Shown here piece after piece: positions 50,053 to 61,882 of a DNA stretch of 64,000 nucleotides. Under the pieces are notes generated by a model. The model made no database searches and had not been told where the DNA came from. It was given only the letters and a program-made list of their open reading frames with translations. Source of the stretch: Azospirillum brasilense (lineage in GTDB: Bacteria > Pseudomonadota > Alphaproteobacteria > Azospirillales > Azospirillaceae); assembly GCF_001315015.1 (NCBI RefSeq), contig NZ_CP012914.1:2538501-2602500 (forward strand). The letters are read 5' to 3'. How positions within the stretch are numbered: the stretch's first letter is position 1; each line of letters opens with the position of its first letter. The position numbers and the translations under genes were made by a program.

Positions 50053-51441
50053 TCACCCGAACCGCTTGGCGATCACCGCATAGGCCGCGCGCAGGCCCAG
50101 CGCCTCGCCGCCTTCCGGGCGGCCGGGGCGGGCGCCGCTGTTCCAGGCGAAGGTGTCGAGATGCGCCCAGGGCGTGTCCTTCGACACGAACTCCTGAAGG
50201 AACAGACCCGCGGTGATCGCCCCGGCCATGCCGTTGCTGGTCACGTTGTTGAGGTCCGCCACCTTGCTGTCCAGCCCCTTGCGGTAGGGCGCCCACAGCG
50301 GCAGGCGCCACAGCGGGTCGCTCTGCTCCTCGCCGGCGGCCAGCAGGTCGTCGGCGAGGCCGTCGTCGTTGGCCAACAGCGCCGGCAGATCCGGCCCCAG
50401 CGCAACGCGGGCGGCCCCGGTCAGGGTGGCGAAGTCGATCAGCAGGGCGGGCTTCTCCGAATCCGCCTCGGCCAGCGCATCGCACAGGATCAGCCGGCCC
50501 TCGGCATCGGTGTTGCCGACCTCCACGCTCAGCCCCTTGCGCGTCTTCAGCACGTCCATCGGCTTGAAGGCGTTGCCGGAGATCACGTTCTCCACCGCCG
50601 GCACCAGCACGCGCAGCCGCACCGGCAGTCCCGCCATCATCACCATGCGGCCCAGCGCCAGCGCGTGCGCGGCGCCGCCCATGTCCTTCTTCATCAGCAG
50701 CATGCCCGACGACGGCTTGATGTCCAGCCCGCCGCTGTCGAAGCAGACACCCTTGCCGACGATGGTCACCTTCGGGTGCGCCGGGTTGCCCCAGCGCAGG
50801 TCGATCAGCCGCGGCGCCCGCGGGCTGGCCCGCCCCACCGCGTGAATGGCCGGATAGTCGCGGTCGAGCAGATCGTCGCCGACGATCACCTCCAGCCCGG
50901 CCTCGAATTCCTCCGCCACGGCATGGGCCATCTCGGCCAGTTCCGCCGGGCCGAGGTCGTTGGCCGGCGTATTCACCAGGTCGCGCAGCAAATAGGTCGC
51001 GGTGGCGGTGCGCTGCACCTCGCCCTGGTCGGCGTGCTTGGGCCAGACGAGGTTGGCGAAGGTCTTCTCCGACGCCTTGTAGCGCCCGAAGCGGTAGCTG
51101 CCGAGCGCCCAGCCCAGGGCCAGACGGGTGGCGGCGCGGCGGTCGAGCGCGGCGTCCACCGCCTCGTCCAGCCGGTAGTTCCCCGGCGGCAGGCCGGCGG
51201 GCAGCCCGGCGAGGCCCCACAGGTCGTCCAGCGCCGACACGCCGGCCAGCACGCGGGCGACCGCCCCACCGTCCCCCGGAATGAAGGCGGTGGAACCGGC
51301 CTCCGCCGTGAAGTTCACGGCTTTCACCCAGGCCGCGGTGGCGGGCGGCTGACCCTCCAGCCACGTGGCGAGGCCGGCCTTGTTCAGCGGGGTGATGATC
51401 ACGGTGCCGGGGCCGGCCGTGGCGAGCAGGGTGGCGAGCAA
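50053..51441 (-). CDS. M17 leucyl aminopeptidase family protein
   Basis: 462 residues. The C-terminal catalytic domain has KGVCFDSGGLDIKPSSGMLLMKKDMGGAA and the signature NTDAEGRL with metal-binding residues, then ATLTGAARVALG. The N-terminal macro-like domain (about 1-150) is shorter than in PepA. It should remove N-terminal residues from peptides, using two metal ions. It is close to fliG and the GST gene, but not clearly cotranscribed. Confidence 0.9.
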   Translation of the reverse strand: MLATLLATAGPGTVIITPLNKAGLATWLEGQPPATAAWVKAVNFTAEAGSTAFIPGDGGAVARVLAGVSALDDLWGLAGLPAGLPPGNYRLDEAVDAALDRRAATRLALGWALGSYRFGRYKASEKTFANLVWPKHADQGEVQRTATATYLLRDLVNTPANDLGPAELAEMAHAVAEEFEAGLEVIVGDDLLDRDYPAIHAVGRASPRAPRLIDLRWGNPAHPKVTIVGKGVCFDSGGLDIKPSSGMLLMKKDMGGAAHALALGRMVMMAGLPVRLRVLVPAVENVISGNAFKPMDVLKTRKGLSVEVGNTDAEGRLILCDALAEADSEKPALLIDFATLTGAARVALGPDLPALLANDDGLADDLLAAGEEQSDPLWRLPLWAPYRKGLDSKVADLNNVTSNGMAGAITAGLFLQEFVSKDTPWAHLDTFAWNSGARPGRPEGGEALGLRAAYAVIAKRFG

Positions 51442-51561
51442 GGCGGGCGTCCTTCGTCAGGAAACGGAATCGGTCAAGGAAAGCATGGCGCGCCGGGGCG
51501 TCCCTGAAAAGGGGGATTGCGCAAGGCAATCGCTTGAAGGGGACGCCGCCCGGTCGGGGGC

Positions 51562-51691
51562 AAGATCGACACGGATTTCACGGATTTCAACACGGATGGC
51601 ACGGACGGACCCGTTCCGGCCGCAAGCCGGACGCATCGGGCCGATCAACTCCGTGAAATCCGGTGTGATCCGTGAAATCCGTGTCGATCTT
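51562..51691. repeat. Inverted repeat of the CACGGATTTCACGGAT type
   Basis: The left arm AAGATCGACACGGATTTCAC (51562-51581, continuing GGAT) and the right arm (51667-51691) are perfect complements over 24 bp. The interior holds further CACGGAT and TCCGTGAAATCCG copies. It lies in the gap between the aminopeptidase and the GST gene. Confidence 0.7.
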
Positions 51692-51810
51692 GTCCGCGTC
51701 TTCGGCACACGGCGTTCGGGCGATTGCCCTTGGGGATTGCGGGCCGGCTTGCCGGATCGGCGCGGGGCAGGCATGCTCCGCCCCCCTTCCTTCGCTCCCG
51801 AGGCGCACCC

Positions 51811-52473
51811 ATGGACGACCTGACCCTGGTCATCGGCAACAAGGCCTTCTCCTCCTGGTCCCTGCGGCCCTGGCTGGTGCTGAAGCGGACCGGCCGGCCC
51901 TTCCGGGAAATCCTCATTCCGCTGCGCCAGCCCGACACCGCGGCCCGCATCGCCGAGCATTCGCCCTCCGGCCGGGTGCCCTGCCTGCGGCACGGCGACC
52001 GGGTGATCTGGGATTCGCTGGCGATCTGCGAGTATCTGGCGGAGACCGTTCCCGAAGCCGCCCTCTGGCCGGCGGACGCCCACGCCCGCGCGGTGGCGCG
52101 GTCGGTCTCGGCGGAGATGCATTCGGGCTTCGTCGGCCTGCGCACCCACATGTCCATGGACCTCAAGGCCTTCCGCCCCGGCGTCGGCCGCAACGCCGAG
52201 AGCGAGGCCGACATCGCCCGCGTCTTCGCGCTGTGGCGCGACACGCGCGCCCGCTTCGGGGCGGGCGGCCCCTTCCTGTTCGGCGACTTCTCGATCGCCG
52301 ACGCCATGTACGCGCCGGTGGTGACGCGCCTCCTCACCTACGGGGTGGAGATGGACGGGCTGTGCGGCGACTACGCGCGGGCGGTGATGGAGTTGCCGGC
52401 CATGGTGGAGTGGGTGGCCGCCGCCAAGGCGGAGCCCTGGGACATCTACGCGGACGAACGGGACCCGCAGTAG
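51811..52473 (+). CDS. Glutathione S-transferase family protein
   Basis: 220 residues from MDDLTLVIGNKAFSSWSLRPWL. The thioredoxin-like N-terminal domain has the Ser-Ser-Trp-Ser active-site tract and SGRVPCLRHGDRVIWDSLAICEYLAE. The helical C-terminal domain has LFGDFSIADAMYAPVVTRLLTYGV. A role in detoxification is likely but the substrate is unknown. Confidence 0.88.
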   Translation: MDDLTLVIGNKAFSSWSLRPWLVLKRTGRPFREILIPLRQPDTAARIAEHSPSGRVPCLRHGDRVIWDSLAICEYLAETVPEAALWPADAHARAVARSVSAEMHSGFVGLRTHMSMDLKAFRPGVGRNAESEADIARVFALWRDTRARFGAGGPFLFGDFSIADAMYAPVVTRLLTYGVEMDGLCGDYARAVMELPAMVEWVAAAKAEPWDIYADERDPQ

Positions 52474-52480
52474 GACGACA

Positions 52481-53599
52481 TCAGGGCGTCGCGCCGCCCG
52501 TCGGTTCGTTGGCAGCGTTGCCGATCAGCCCAACCTCGCGGTAGTAGCGCTCGGCGCCCGGATGCAGGGGCACGGAGACGTTGGCGACCGCCTTGGTGGC
52601 GTCGAAGCTGCGCCCCTTGGGGTGGCCCTCGATCAGCAGGCGGCGGGTGTTCTCGTGCCACAGCGCCTTGGTGACGCCGTGGATCAGGGCGGGGTCGCGG
52701 TCGGCGCGGACCAGCAACTCCGCCCCCACCCCCAGCGTGTGGATCTCCGGCACGCCGGGGTAGGTGTCGGCGGGGATGGTCTGGTCCATGTAGAAGCGCT
52801 GGCGGATGCGCAGCCCGTCGGCAACCTCGCCGTCGAGCGGGATCAGGCGGATCGGCTCGCGGTTCGCCACGTCGGTGACCGCCGCCACCGGAAAGCCGCC
52901 GACCATGAAGAAGGCGTCCAGCTCCCTCTTGGCCAGCCGGTCCGCCGCGGTGCCGGGCTTCAGGTAGGCCGGGGGCCGCAGCTCCGCCTCCTTCACGCCA
53001 AAGGCGTCGAGGATCGCCCGCGCCTCCACCAGCACGCCGGAGCCCTCCTCGCCCAGCGAGACGGCCTTGCCCTTCAGGTCGGCCACGCCGTGCAGGTCGC
53101 TGTCGGCGCGCACGACGAGCTGGATCGCCTCCGCGTAGAGCATCCCGATGGAGCGCAGCCCCTCGAAGGGCGCCTTGCCGTGGAAGATGCCGGAACCGGT
53201 GTAGGCCCAATAGGCGATGTCGGCCTGGGACATTCCGGCCTCGACCGCGCCGGAGCGCAGCAGTTCGATGTTCTCCACCGAGCCGAGCGTGGCCTGCGCC
53301 ACCGCGATCAGCCCCGGCACGCCACAGCTTCCCCCACGGTCGCAGGGGCGCGAGCCGGGCGGGTTGGAGATGGCGTTGGCGATCAGCCCGCCGATCGGGA
53401 AATAGGTGCCCGACGTGGTGCCCGTGCCGATCCGGAAATAGCGGATGTCCTGCGCCGCGGCACCCCGCGGCAGCAGGCCCAGGAGAGCCCCCCCGGCGAC
53501 GCCGGCCAGCACATGGCGGCGGCTGGGAAGGCCCTGGGAGGAAAGGGGGGCGTCGGAAAGGCGGGGGTTGGCTCCTGCGCGCGGCACCGGCGGGTCCAC
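52481..53599 (-). CDS. TAXI-family TRAP transporter solute-binding protein
   Basis: 372 residues. A twin-Arg-like signal (LPSRRHVLAGVAGGALLGLL, cleavage near GAAAQD) precedes the TAXI domain with FRIGTGTTSGTYFPIGGLIANAI and the YTGSGIFHGK segment. The fused TRAP permease is not in the window. Transported substrates are likely glutamate-like or dicarboxylic, but the family is diverse. It ends 8 bp after the GST stop, convergent. Confidence 0.88.
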   Translation of the reverse strand: MDPPVPRAGANPRLSDAPLSSQGLPSRRHVLAGVAGGALLGLLPRGAAAQDIRYFRIGTGTTSGTYFPIGGLIANAISNPPGSRPCDRGGSCGVPGLIAVAQATLGSVENIELLRSGAVEAGMSQADIAYWAYTGSGIFHGKAPFEGLRSIGMLYAEAIQLVVRADSDLHGVADLKGKAVSLGEEGSGVLVEARAILDAFGVKEAELRPPAYLKPGTAADRLAKRELDAFFMVGGFPVAAVTDVANREPIRLIPLDGEVADGLRIRQRFYMDQTIPADTYPGVPEIHTLGVGAELLVRADRDPALIHGVTKALWHENTRRLLIEGHPKGRSFDATKAVANVSVPLHPGAERYYREVGLIGNAANEPTGGATP

Positions 53600-53705
53600 C
53601 TTTCCTGCTGGCCAGCCGTCCCGGCGGCATGGGCCATCGGCGGCGTGTGTTGGACACGCTCTTACAAGAATACCCGCAGCCCGGCTTTTTCAAGGCGTCG
53701 GGGGC

Positions 53706-54269
53706 TTAAAAGACGCCCGCCAGATCAAGAACCCCGGCGAGTGCTACCGCGCCGCCACACATTTGCACGACCCGGCCCGACGCCGCCTGCCCCACCGCCA
53801 CCGACAGGCCCAGCCCGGCGCCGATGACCAGCAGCACGCCGGAGGACAGCCCGGCCCAGAACAGCGGCCCGCCCATATGCACATAGCCGTGGAAAGCCCC
53901 CGCTGCGGCGACCGTCAGCACCCCCAGCGCCAGCGGCACCTTCAGCCCGAAGGCGACCAGTCCGCCCATCAGGATCAACGACGCCGACAGCCCTTCCGCG
54001 GCGTAGGGCAGACGGATGCCGATCTGCGCGGCCAGTCCAGCGGCCAGCACCGCGGTCAGCGCCGCCACCGGAAGCTGCCAGACGGAGGCGCCGCCGTTCT
54101 GCCCGCTCCACAGCCCGATGGCGAGGAAGCCCAGCAGGTGCTGCAAGACCCACACGGGCTCGGTCAGGCCGGTGCCGAACGGCCCGGTCACCGTCATCCG
54201 CGCCAGCGCGGGCGCGGCACCGGCGCCGATCAATGCGAGCGCCAGAAGAACTGACCGGATCGCCACCAT
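53706..54269 (-). CDS. HupE/UreJ family membrane protein
   Basis: 187 residues. A signal peptide or helix (MVAIRSVLLALALIGAGAAP) is followed by about six hydrophobic helices. The family motifs VWVLQHLLGFLAIGLWSGQ and AAGAFHGYVHMGG, with conserved histidines thought to bind nickel, are present. HupE/UreJ proteins are nickel (or cobalt) permeases for hydrogenases or ureases, but no hydrogenase or urease genes are here. Metal specificity is not shown. Confidence 0.85.
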   Translation of the reverse strand: MVAIRSVLLALALIGAGAAPALARMTVTGPFGTGLTEPVWVLQHLLGFLAIGLWSGQNGGASVWQLPVAALTAVLAAGLAAQIGIRLPYAAEGLSASLILMGGLVAFGLKVPLALGVLTVAAAGAFHGYVHMGGPLFWAGLSSGVLLVIGAGLGLSVAVGQAASGRVVQMCGGAVALAGVLDLAGVF

Positions 54270-54373
54270 CCCCTACCCCTTTTCCCCAACGTCTTGCCCA
54301 GCACCGGGCCGGTATGGCCGCTGCGCGGGGTGGGGTCAAGTGACCAGGGCGGCGGGCTTCAAGAACCGGGAGA

Positions 54374-54895
54374 TCAATAGCCCAGGGGGCCGGGGCCGTA
54401 CTGGCGGAGGTCCTGCTGCTTGCGGAGCAGGTCGCGCTGCTGCAGCGGGTCGAGCCGGCCCATGGCGTCCTCGGTGCGCAGCCGGTCGACCTCCGGGCTC
54501 ATCAGGTCGCGCTTGGCGCGGTCGGTCAGCCCCTGGGTGGAACCCGGCGCTGGCAGGGCGGGGGTGGCCGGCTGGTCGATGGGCGGCGGCGGCGGGGACG
54601 AACTGCCGCGGCGGCGCACCGGCGGCGGCTGGTTGGGCGTCTGCGAGGCGTCGGAAAGCTTTTGCGGCGGGGCGGGCGGAGTCTGCGGTCGCGGCGCGGG
54701 GTCCGGACGGGCGTTCTCCTCCGCCTGGATCTGGCGCAGCGTCTTCAGCCCGCCGCTCTGCGCGGACACCGGCGGGGCCGCCTGGGCCCGTCCCGGCATC
54801 TCGTCGTGCACCTCCGTCGCGCAGGCTCCCAGCGCAAGGGCGGCGAGCGCGACGGCGACGGGCAGGAACACGGCGGTGGGACGGATCGGTGTCAT
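54374..54895 (-). CDS. Proline-rich lipoprotein
   Basis: 173 residues. The signal peptide MTPIRPTAVFLPVAVALAAL ends in a lipobox LGAC (Cys near residue 24). The mature protein has a Pro/Gln-rich disordered region (RPDPAPRPQTPPAPPQKL, then SSSPPPPPIDQP), then a helical C-terminus with DRAKRDLMSPEVDRLRTEDAM. No family was recognised. An outer-membrane anchor is likely. Confidence 0.7.
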   Translation of the reverse strand: MTPIRPTAVFLPVAVALAALALGACATEVHDEMPGRAQAAPPVSAQSGGLKTLRQIQAEENARPDPAPRPQTPPAPPQKLSDASQTPNQPPPVRRRGSSSPPPPPIDQPATPALPAPGSTQGLTDRAKRDLMSPEVDRLRTEDAMGRLDPLQQRDLLRKQQDLRQYGPGPLGY

Positions 54896-55004
54896 ACCAA
54901 CCATGTCGTGTCCCGCGGAGACGGGACAAGGCCCTCCCGGCGAGCTCCCCCTTCTTGGTGAGGCCGTAAGGGGACTCCCGCCCGCCGACTTTTGCCGCTA
55001 GGAT

Positions 55005-55019
55005 GTTCTTGATTTGTTC
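55005..55019 (+). promoter_or_regulatory. LexA box of imuB-dnaE2
   Basis: GTTCTTGATTTGTTC matches the alphaproteobacterial SOS operator GTTC-N7-GTTC exactly. It lies 43 bp before the imuB start. LexA would repress the operon until DNA damage. Confidence 0.85.
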
Positions 55020-55062
55020 GAGATGAAGCAATTGACGAAACGAGCGGTGCAGGGAGGGTGGC

Positions 55063-56607
55063 ATGGGGAAAGGGGGGGCGGAACGGACGGCACGGCGCAT
55101 CCTGTCCCTGTGGCTGCCGCGGCTGCCCACCGACGCCTACGGCCGCCGCCATCCGGAGCGGCGCGACCATCCCCTGGCCGCCATCCTGGCCGAGCGCGGG
55201 CGGCTGGGCGTGGCCGCCGTCAACCGCGCCGCGGCGGAGGCCGGGGTGCATCCCGGCATGAGTCTGGCCGATGCCCGCGCCATCGAACCCGCCTTGGCCG
55301 TCTTCGACGCCGAGCCCGAGTCGGACGCCCGCCTGCTGGAACGGATCGCCGGCTGGTGCACGCGCTACACCCCCTGGACCGCCCCGGACGGCCCGGACGG
55401 GGTGGCGCTGGACATCACTGGTTGCGCCCACCTGTTCGGCGGCGAGGAGGCCATGGCCGCCGACCTGACCGCCCGCCTGACCGCGGCGGGCTTCGAATCG
55501 CGGATTTCCGTAGCCGACACGCCCGCGGCGGCGTGGGCGCTGGCGCGGTTCGGGAAGGGGGGACCCGCGAAGCGGGAGGGTGGGGGCAACCGGGACGACA
55601 GCCTCCTCTCCCCCCTCCCCGTCGCCGCGCTGCGTCTGCCCGCCGCCACGGTGGAGGGTCTGGCCGCGGTGGGGCTGCGGCGGATCGGCGACCTGCACGC
55701 CCTCCCCCGCGCCACGCTGGCCGCCCGCTTCGGGCCGGAGCTGCTGCGGCGGCTCGACCAAGCCTATGGACGGCTGGACGAGCCGCTGTCCCCCCGCCTG
55801 CCGGTGCCGCCGCACAGCGTCCGCCTCGCCCTGCCCGAGCCGCTGACCACCGCCGAGGCCATCGCCGAGGCGTTGCGCCGCCTGCTGGCCGCCCTCTGCG
55901 CCGGGCTGGAGAACACCGGCGAGGGTGCCCGCCGGCTGCGGCTGGAACTGCACCGGGTGGACCGCCGGCTGGAGGACGCGCCCCAGACGCTGGCCATCGG
56001 CACCGGCCACCCGGTGCGCCGCCCGGACGCGCTGATGCGGCTGTTCGCCCAGAAGCTCGACCGGGTGGAGCCCGGCCCCGGCCTGGAGCTGATGGTGCTG
56101 TCGGCCACCGAGACCGGCCCGCTCGCCGCCGCGCAGACCGCGCTGGACGGTGATGCGGACGGGCAGCCGGAACTGGGAGAGCTGATGGACCGGCTGGGCA
56201 ACCGGCTGGGGGAGCGGGCGGTGCTGCGGCTGGTCCCGCGGCAAAGCTGGCTGCCGGAGCGCAGCGTGGCCCCCGCCCCGGCCTTCGCGGCCGCCCCCGG
56301 CGGTGCGCTGTGGCCCGCCGACCGCCCCCGCCCGGTGCGGCTTCTCGCCCCGCCGGAGCCCATCGAGGCCATGGCCCTGCTTCCCGACGACCCGCCGGTG
56401 ATGTTCCTCTGGCGCGGCGCCCGGCACCGAATCCGCCGCGCCGACGGGCCGGAGCGGATCGCGGCCGAATGGTGGCGGCGCGACGGCGAGCCCCGCGACT
56501 ATTACCGCGTCGAGGACGAGGCCGGCCGCCGCTTCTGGGTCTTCCGCCAGGGGCTGTACCGGCCCGGCGTGGCGGCGCTGTGGTTCCTGCACGGCTTCTT
56601 CGGGTGA
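55063..56607 (+). CDS. imuB: SOS mutagenesis protein ImuB (Y-family polymerase-like)
   Basis: 514 residues from MGKGGAERTARRILSLWLPR, with GGAGGG upstream. It is a Y-family polymerase fold with WLPRLPTD and DITGCAHLFGGEEAM; the catalytic acidic residues expected in an active Y-polymerase are not obvious, as is usual for ImuB. It bridges the beta clamp, ImuA and DnaE2. A REP-like segment encodes residues 164-176 (FGKGGPAKREGGG) in a loop of the little-finger-like region. dnaE2 starts 10 bp later. Confidence 0.93.
   Translation: MGKGGAERTARRILSLWLPRLPTDAYGRRHPERRDHPLAAILAERGRLGVAAVNRAAAEAGVHPGMSLADARAIEPALAVFDAEPESDARLLERIAGWCTRYTPWTAPDGPDGVALDITGCAHLFGGEEAMAADLTARLTAAGFESRISVADTPAAAWALARFGKGGPAKREGGGNRDDSLLSPLPVAALRLPAATVEGLAAVGLRRIGDLHALPRATLAARFGPELLRRLDQAYGRLDEPLSPRLPVPPHSVRLALPEPLTTAEAIAEALRRLLAALCAGLENTGEGARRLRLELHRVDRRLEDAPQTLAIGTGHPVRRPDALMRLFAQKLDRVEPGPGLELMVLSATETGPLAAAQTALDGDADGQPELGELMDRLGNRLGERAVLRLVPRQSWLPERSVAPAPAFAAAPGGALWPADRPRPVRLLAPPEPIEAMALLPDDPPVMFLWRGARHRIRRADGPERIAAEWWRRDGEPRDYYRVEDEAGRRFWVFRQGLYRPGVAALWFLHGFFG
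55552..55589. repeat. REP-like element inside imuB coding sequence
   Basis: GGGACCCGCGAAGCGGGA with GGGTGGGGGCAA matches the complement of the first unit of the pgk-recR repeat (GGGCCCGCGAAGCGGGAAGG). It stays in frame and adds a Gly/Lys/Arg-rich stretch to ImuB. Confidence 0.8.
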
Positions 56608-56617
56608 CAGGGCCGCC

Positions 56618-59818
<3,201 letters not shown>

Positions 59819-59839
59819 GGAACGGTTGGAAAGGAATGG

Positions 59840-60418
59840 TCAGTCGATCAGGTCCGCGACCTCGCGCACCCGGCCGTTGTCGATCATGAACTGGACCAGA
59901 TCGGGACGCTCCCGGCCGTAGCTGCGGTGGCGGGCGCGGACGGCATCGACCAGCTCGCCCCGGCGCTCCAGGATCTCGTCGGCGAATTCGATCATGCGCA
60001 GGTTGGGCCACGCCTTGTGGCGGATGCCGACCACGGCAGCCATCGCCTCGGCGGCGGGGCGGTCGGGGCTGGCCTGGGCCAGGATCATGGTCAGGGCGGC
60101 GGTCGAGCGCGAAATGCCGGCGTGGCAATGGACCAGCAGCCCCCCCACCCCGGTCGGCTCGGTCAGCAGGTCGCGCCCGAAGGCCAGGATGCGCTCGACG
60201 TCGGCGCGCTGCGGCAGGGACTGGCCCATGTAAGGGTCGATGATGTCGTGGAAGCGCAGCTCCAGCCGCTTGTGCTCGCCGTAGGAGCCGAAAGCGGTCG
60301 GCTCCGGATGGCCGGGGTCGAGGATCGACAGGACATGGGTCACGCCGGCTTCGCAGAAGCCGTTCAGCTCCTCGATGCCGCAGACGGTCAGTCCGAAGGG
60401 AACGAAATCGCGGGCCAT
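59840..60418 (-). CDS. Protein-tyrosine / dual-specificity phosphatase-like protein
   Basis: 192 residues from MARDFVPFGLTVCGIEELNG. The Cys-X5-Arg loop in LVHCHAGISRSTAAL is complete and the general-acid region (HDIIDPYMG) is present. It would remove phosphate from Tyr, Ser/Thr or another phosphoester. It converges on dnaE2 (stop to stop about 22 bp) and is in the same direction as a small membrane-protein gene upstream (60508-60585). Confidence 0.82.
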   Translation of the reverse strand: MARDFVPFGLTVCGIEELNGFCEAGVTHVLSILDPGHPEPTAFGSYGEHKRLELRFHDIIDPYMGQSLPQRADVERILAFGRDLLTEPTGVGGLLVHCHAGISRSTAALTMILAQASPDRPAAEAMAAVVGIRHKAWPNLRMIEFADEILERRGELVDAVRARHRSYGRERPDLVQFMIDNGRVREVADLID

Positions 60419-60507
60419 GGTCCTCGTCTCTTGCCGTGCGCGCGGAGGGCGGCGCGGTTCGCATGTGGCGCCGCCGGTCCGTGCCGTCAAGCCGATCGGA
60501 GGCCCAA

Positions 60508-60585
60508 TCAGAGGACGTTGAACAGGTACAGCAGAAGAATGATCGGAATCGGAATACCGACAAGCCACAGCAAAACGCCCTTCAT
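60508..60585 (-). CDS. Small membrane protein, 25 aa (short gene)
   Basis: 25 residues: MKGVLLWLVGIPIPIILLLY and LFNVL, one membrane helix with a Lys at the N-terminus. AAGGGAGC precedes the ATG. Similar peptides of about this size are known in proteobacterial genomes as conserved hypotheticals. The next gene downstream is the phosphatase (90 bp). Function unknown. Confidence 0.68.
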   Translation of the reverse strand: MKGVLLWLVGIPIPIILLLYLFNVL

Positions 60586-60714
60586 GGATCGCTCCCTTGG
60601 TTGAGGCCCGAGCGGCCGATGCAATCCCCAACAGCGCAACAGCGCATTGGTTGCCTCGGCCGCCCTGGTCGAGGGGGGCTTACCCGGAAAGGGCGATCCC
60701 GGAAGAAACGCGGA

Positions 60715-61407
60715 TTATTCCGCTTCGTCCCGCTCCGGGGAGATCTCCGCGGCCGCCTCCGGGCGGGGCGGCGCCACAGGGCGCGGGCGCGGGGCGCGCA
60801 ACTTCTTCAGCAGCAGCGCGAAGGGCTTCAGCGCGCGGTCGAGGACCGCCGGCTCGGCCTCCAGCCGCGACAGCAGGAAGGCAGCGGCCTCCAGGGTCGA
60901 GACGCTGTCACGCCGCGGCTCCTTACGGGCCTGCCCGTAGAGGGAGCGGAACTGCGGGTTCAGCACGATGCGGCGGCACTTCAGGAGCCACGGGTTGCGC
61001 CACCACAGCGTCTTGGCCTGGCTCCAGGTGCCGTCCAGGACGATGACGCCCTCCAGGTCGCCCAGCACCAGCTCGCTGTCCTTCTGCGGGACGCCGCCTT
61101 TGTCCACCACGGACACCTCCGGCAGCGGGGCGGCGCCCTGCTTGACCGGGCCGAGATAGAGCACGCCCCAGCGCTTGTAATCGACCTCGCGCCCCAGGAT
61201 GCGCTTCAGGTTCGACCAGCTCAGCCCCACCTTCAGCGCGGAGTTTTTGAACTGGAGATGGGCGATCTGCGCGGTGCCCAGCGTCTCGCGCTTCTCCTGC
61301 GGGTGCTGAAGGATGAGCAGGAAGACGGCGTTGTCGATCGGCTCCACCGCCTCGCAAACGCACAAATGCATAGGTTTTAGGCAGGTGGAGCAGGGTTCGG
61401 CGTGCAT
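60715..61407 (-). CDS. DTW-domain protein (tRNA-uridine aminocarboxypropyltransferase family)
   Basis: 230 residues from MHAEPCSTCLKPMHLCVCEA. The N-terminal cysteines form a CxxC motif pair, and the DTW signature is in VLDGTWSQAKTLWWRNPWL, followed by RSLYGQARKEPRRDSVSTLEA. DTW proteins make acp3U in tRNA using SAM. The C-terminal 35 residues are Pro/Arg-rich and look disordered. Confidence 0.86.
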   Translation of the reverse strand: MHAEPCSTCLKPMHLCVCEAVEPIDNAVFLLILQHPQEKRETLGTAQIAHLQFKNSALKVGLSWSNLKRILGREVDYKRWGVLYLGPVKQGAAPLPEVSVVDKGGVPQKDSELVLGDLEGVIVLDGTWSQAKTLWWRNPWLLKCRRIVLNPQFRSLYGQARKEPRRDSVSTLEAAAFLLSRLEAEPAVLDRALKPFALLLKKLRAPRPRPVAPPRPEAAAEISPERDEAE

Positions 61408-61529
61408 GGTCGGTCTCGGCAGAAGGAACGTCGGCGGAAAAAGCGGAAGGCGGGGACTATGGGCTTCCCATCCGGAAAAAGAAACGGGGCCTGAAAAAGA
61501 AACCGGGCGCATTAAAGTTTGCATAACGC

Positions 61530-61543
61530 GTGATCTGCATCAC
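61530..61543 (+). promoter_or_regulatory. Candidate CRP/FNR-family binding site
   Basis: GTGATCTGCATCAC has perfect GTGAT/ATCAC arms separated by 4 bp, the shape of CRP/FNR-type operators. It lies about 110 bp before the small gene at 61656. It is a sequence match only. Confidence 0.35.
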
Positions 61544-61655
61544 TTAGAGGCCTGGACCTTGCATGATAGCGTCCAGACACACAGGACGGGTTGGGCCGAG
61601 GGCGGCCGACAGGACCGCTCCCCAGGCTCTCCCGACGCTCAGAAGGAGGCTTGCC

Positions 61656-61826
61656 ATGCTGCCCGCTCATTTGGCCGCCCGCTTGCTGGAGCAACGCCGG
61701 GCTCAGGAATCGGCGGAATTCGCCCGGCAACTGCCGCTCTACGCGGACGACGCGCCCTTTCCACCCGACGCCGATCCGGATACCGAGACCGGGCATCCCC
61801 TGCCCGACTGGGCCACCAACTACTGA
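61656..61826 (+). CDS. Hypothetical protein, 56 aa
   Basis: 56 residues after a strong AAGGAGG (7 bases upstream). The N-terminal amphipathic helix MLPAHLAARLLEQRRAQESA is followed by an acidic Pro/Asp-rich tail (YADDAPFPPDADPDTETG). Codon use is normal. A frame opening earlier at 61563 is less likely. Function unknown. It converges on imuA. Confidence 0.65.
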   Translation: MLPAHLAARLLEQRRAQESAEFARQLPLYADDAPFPPDADPDTETGHPLPDWATNY

Positions 61827-61882
61827 CCGGAAGCCGACAGGCGGCTGTCGTGTAAGCGACAGAACCGCCTTTCCCGTCCGCA

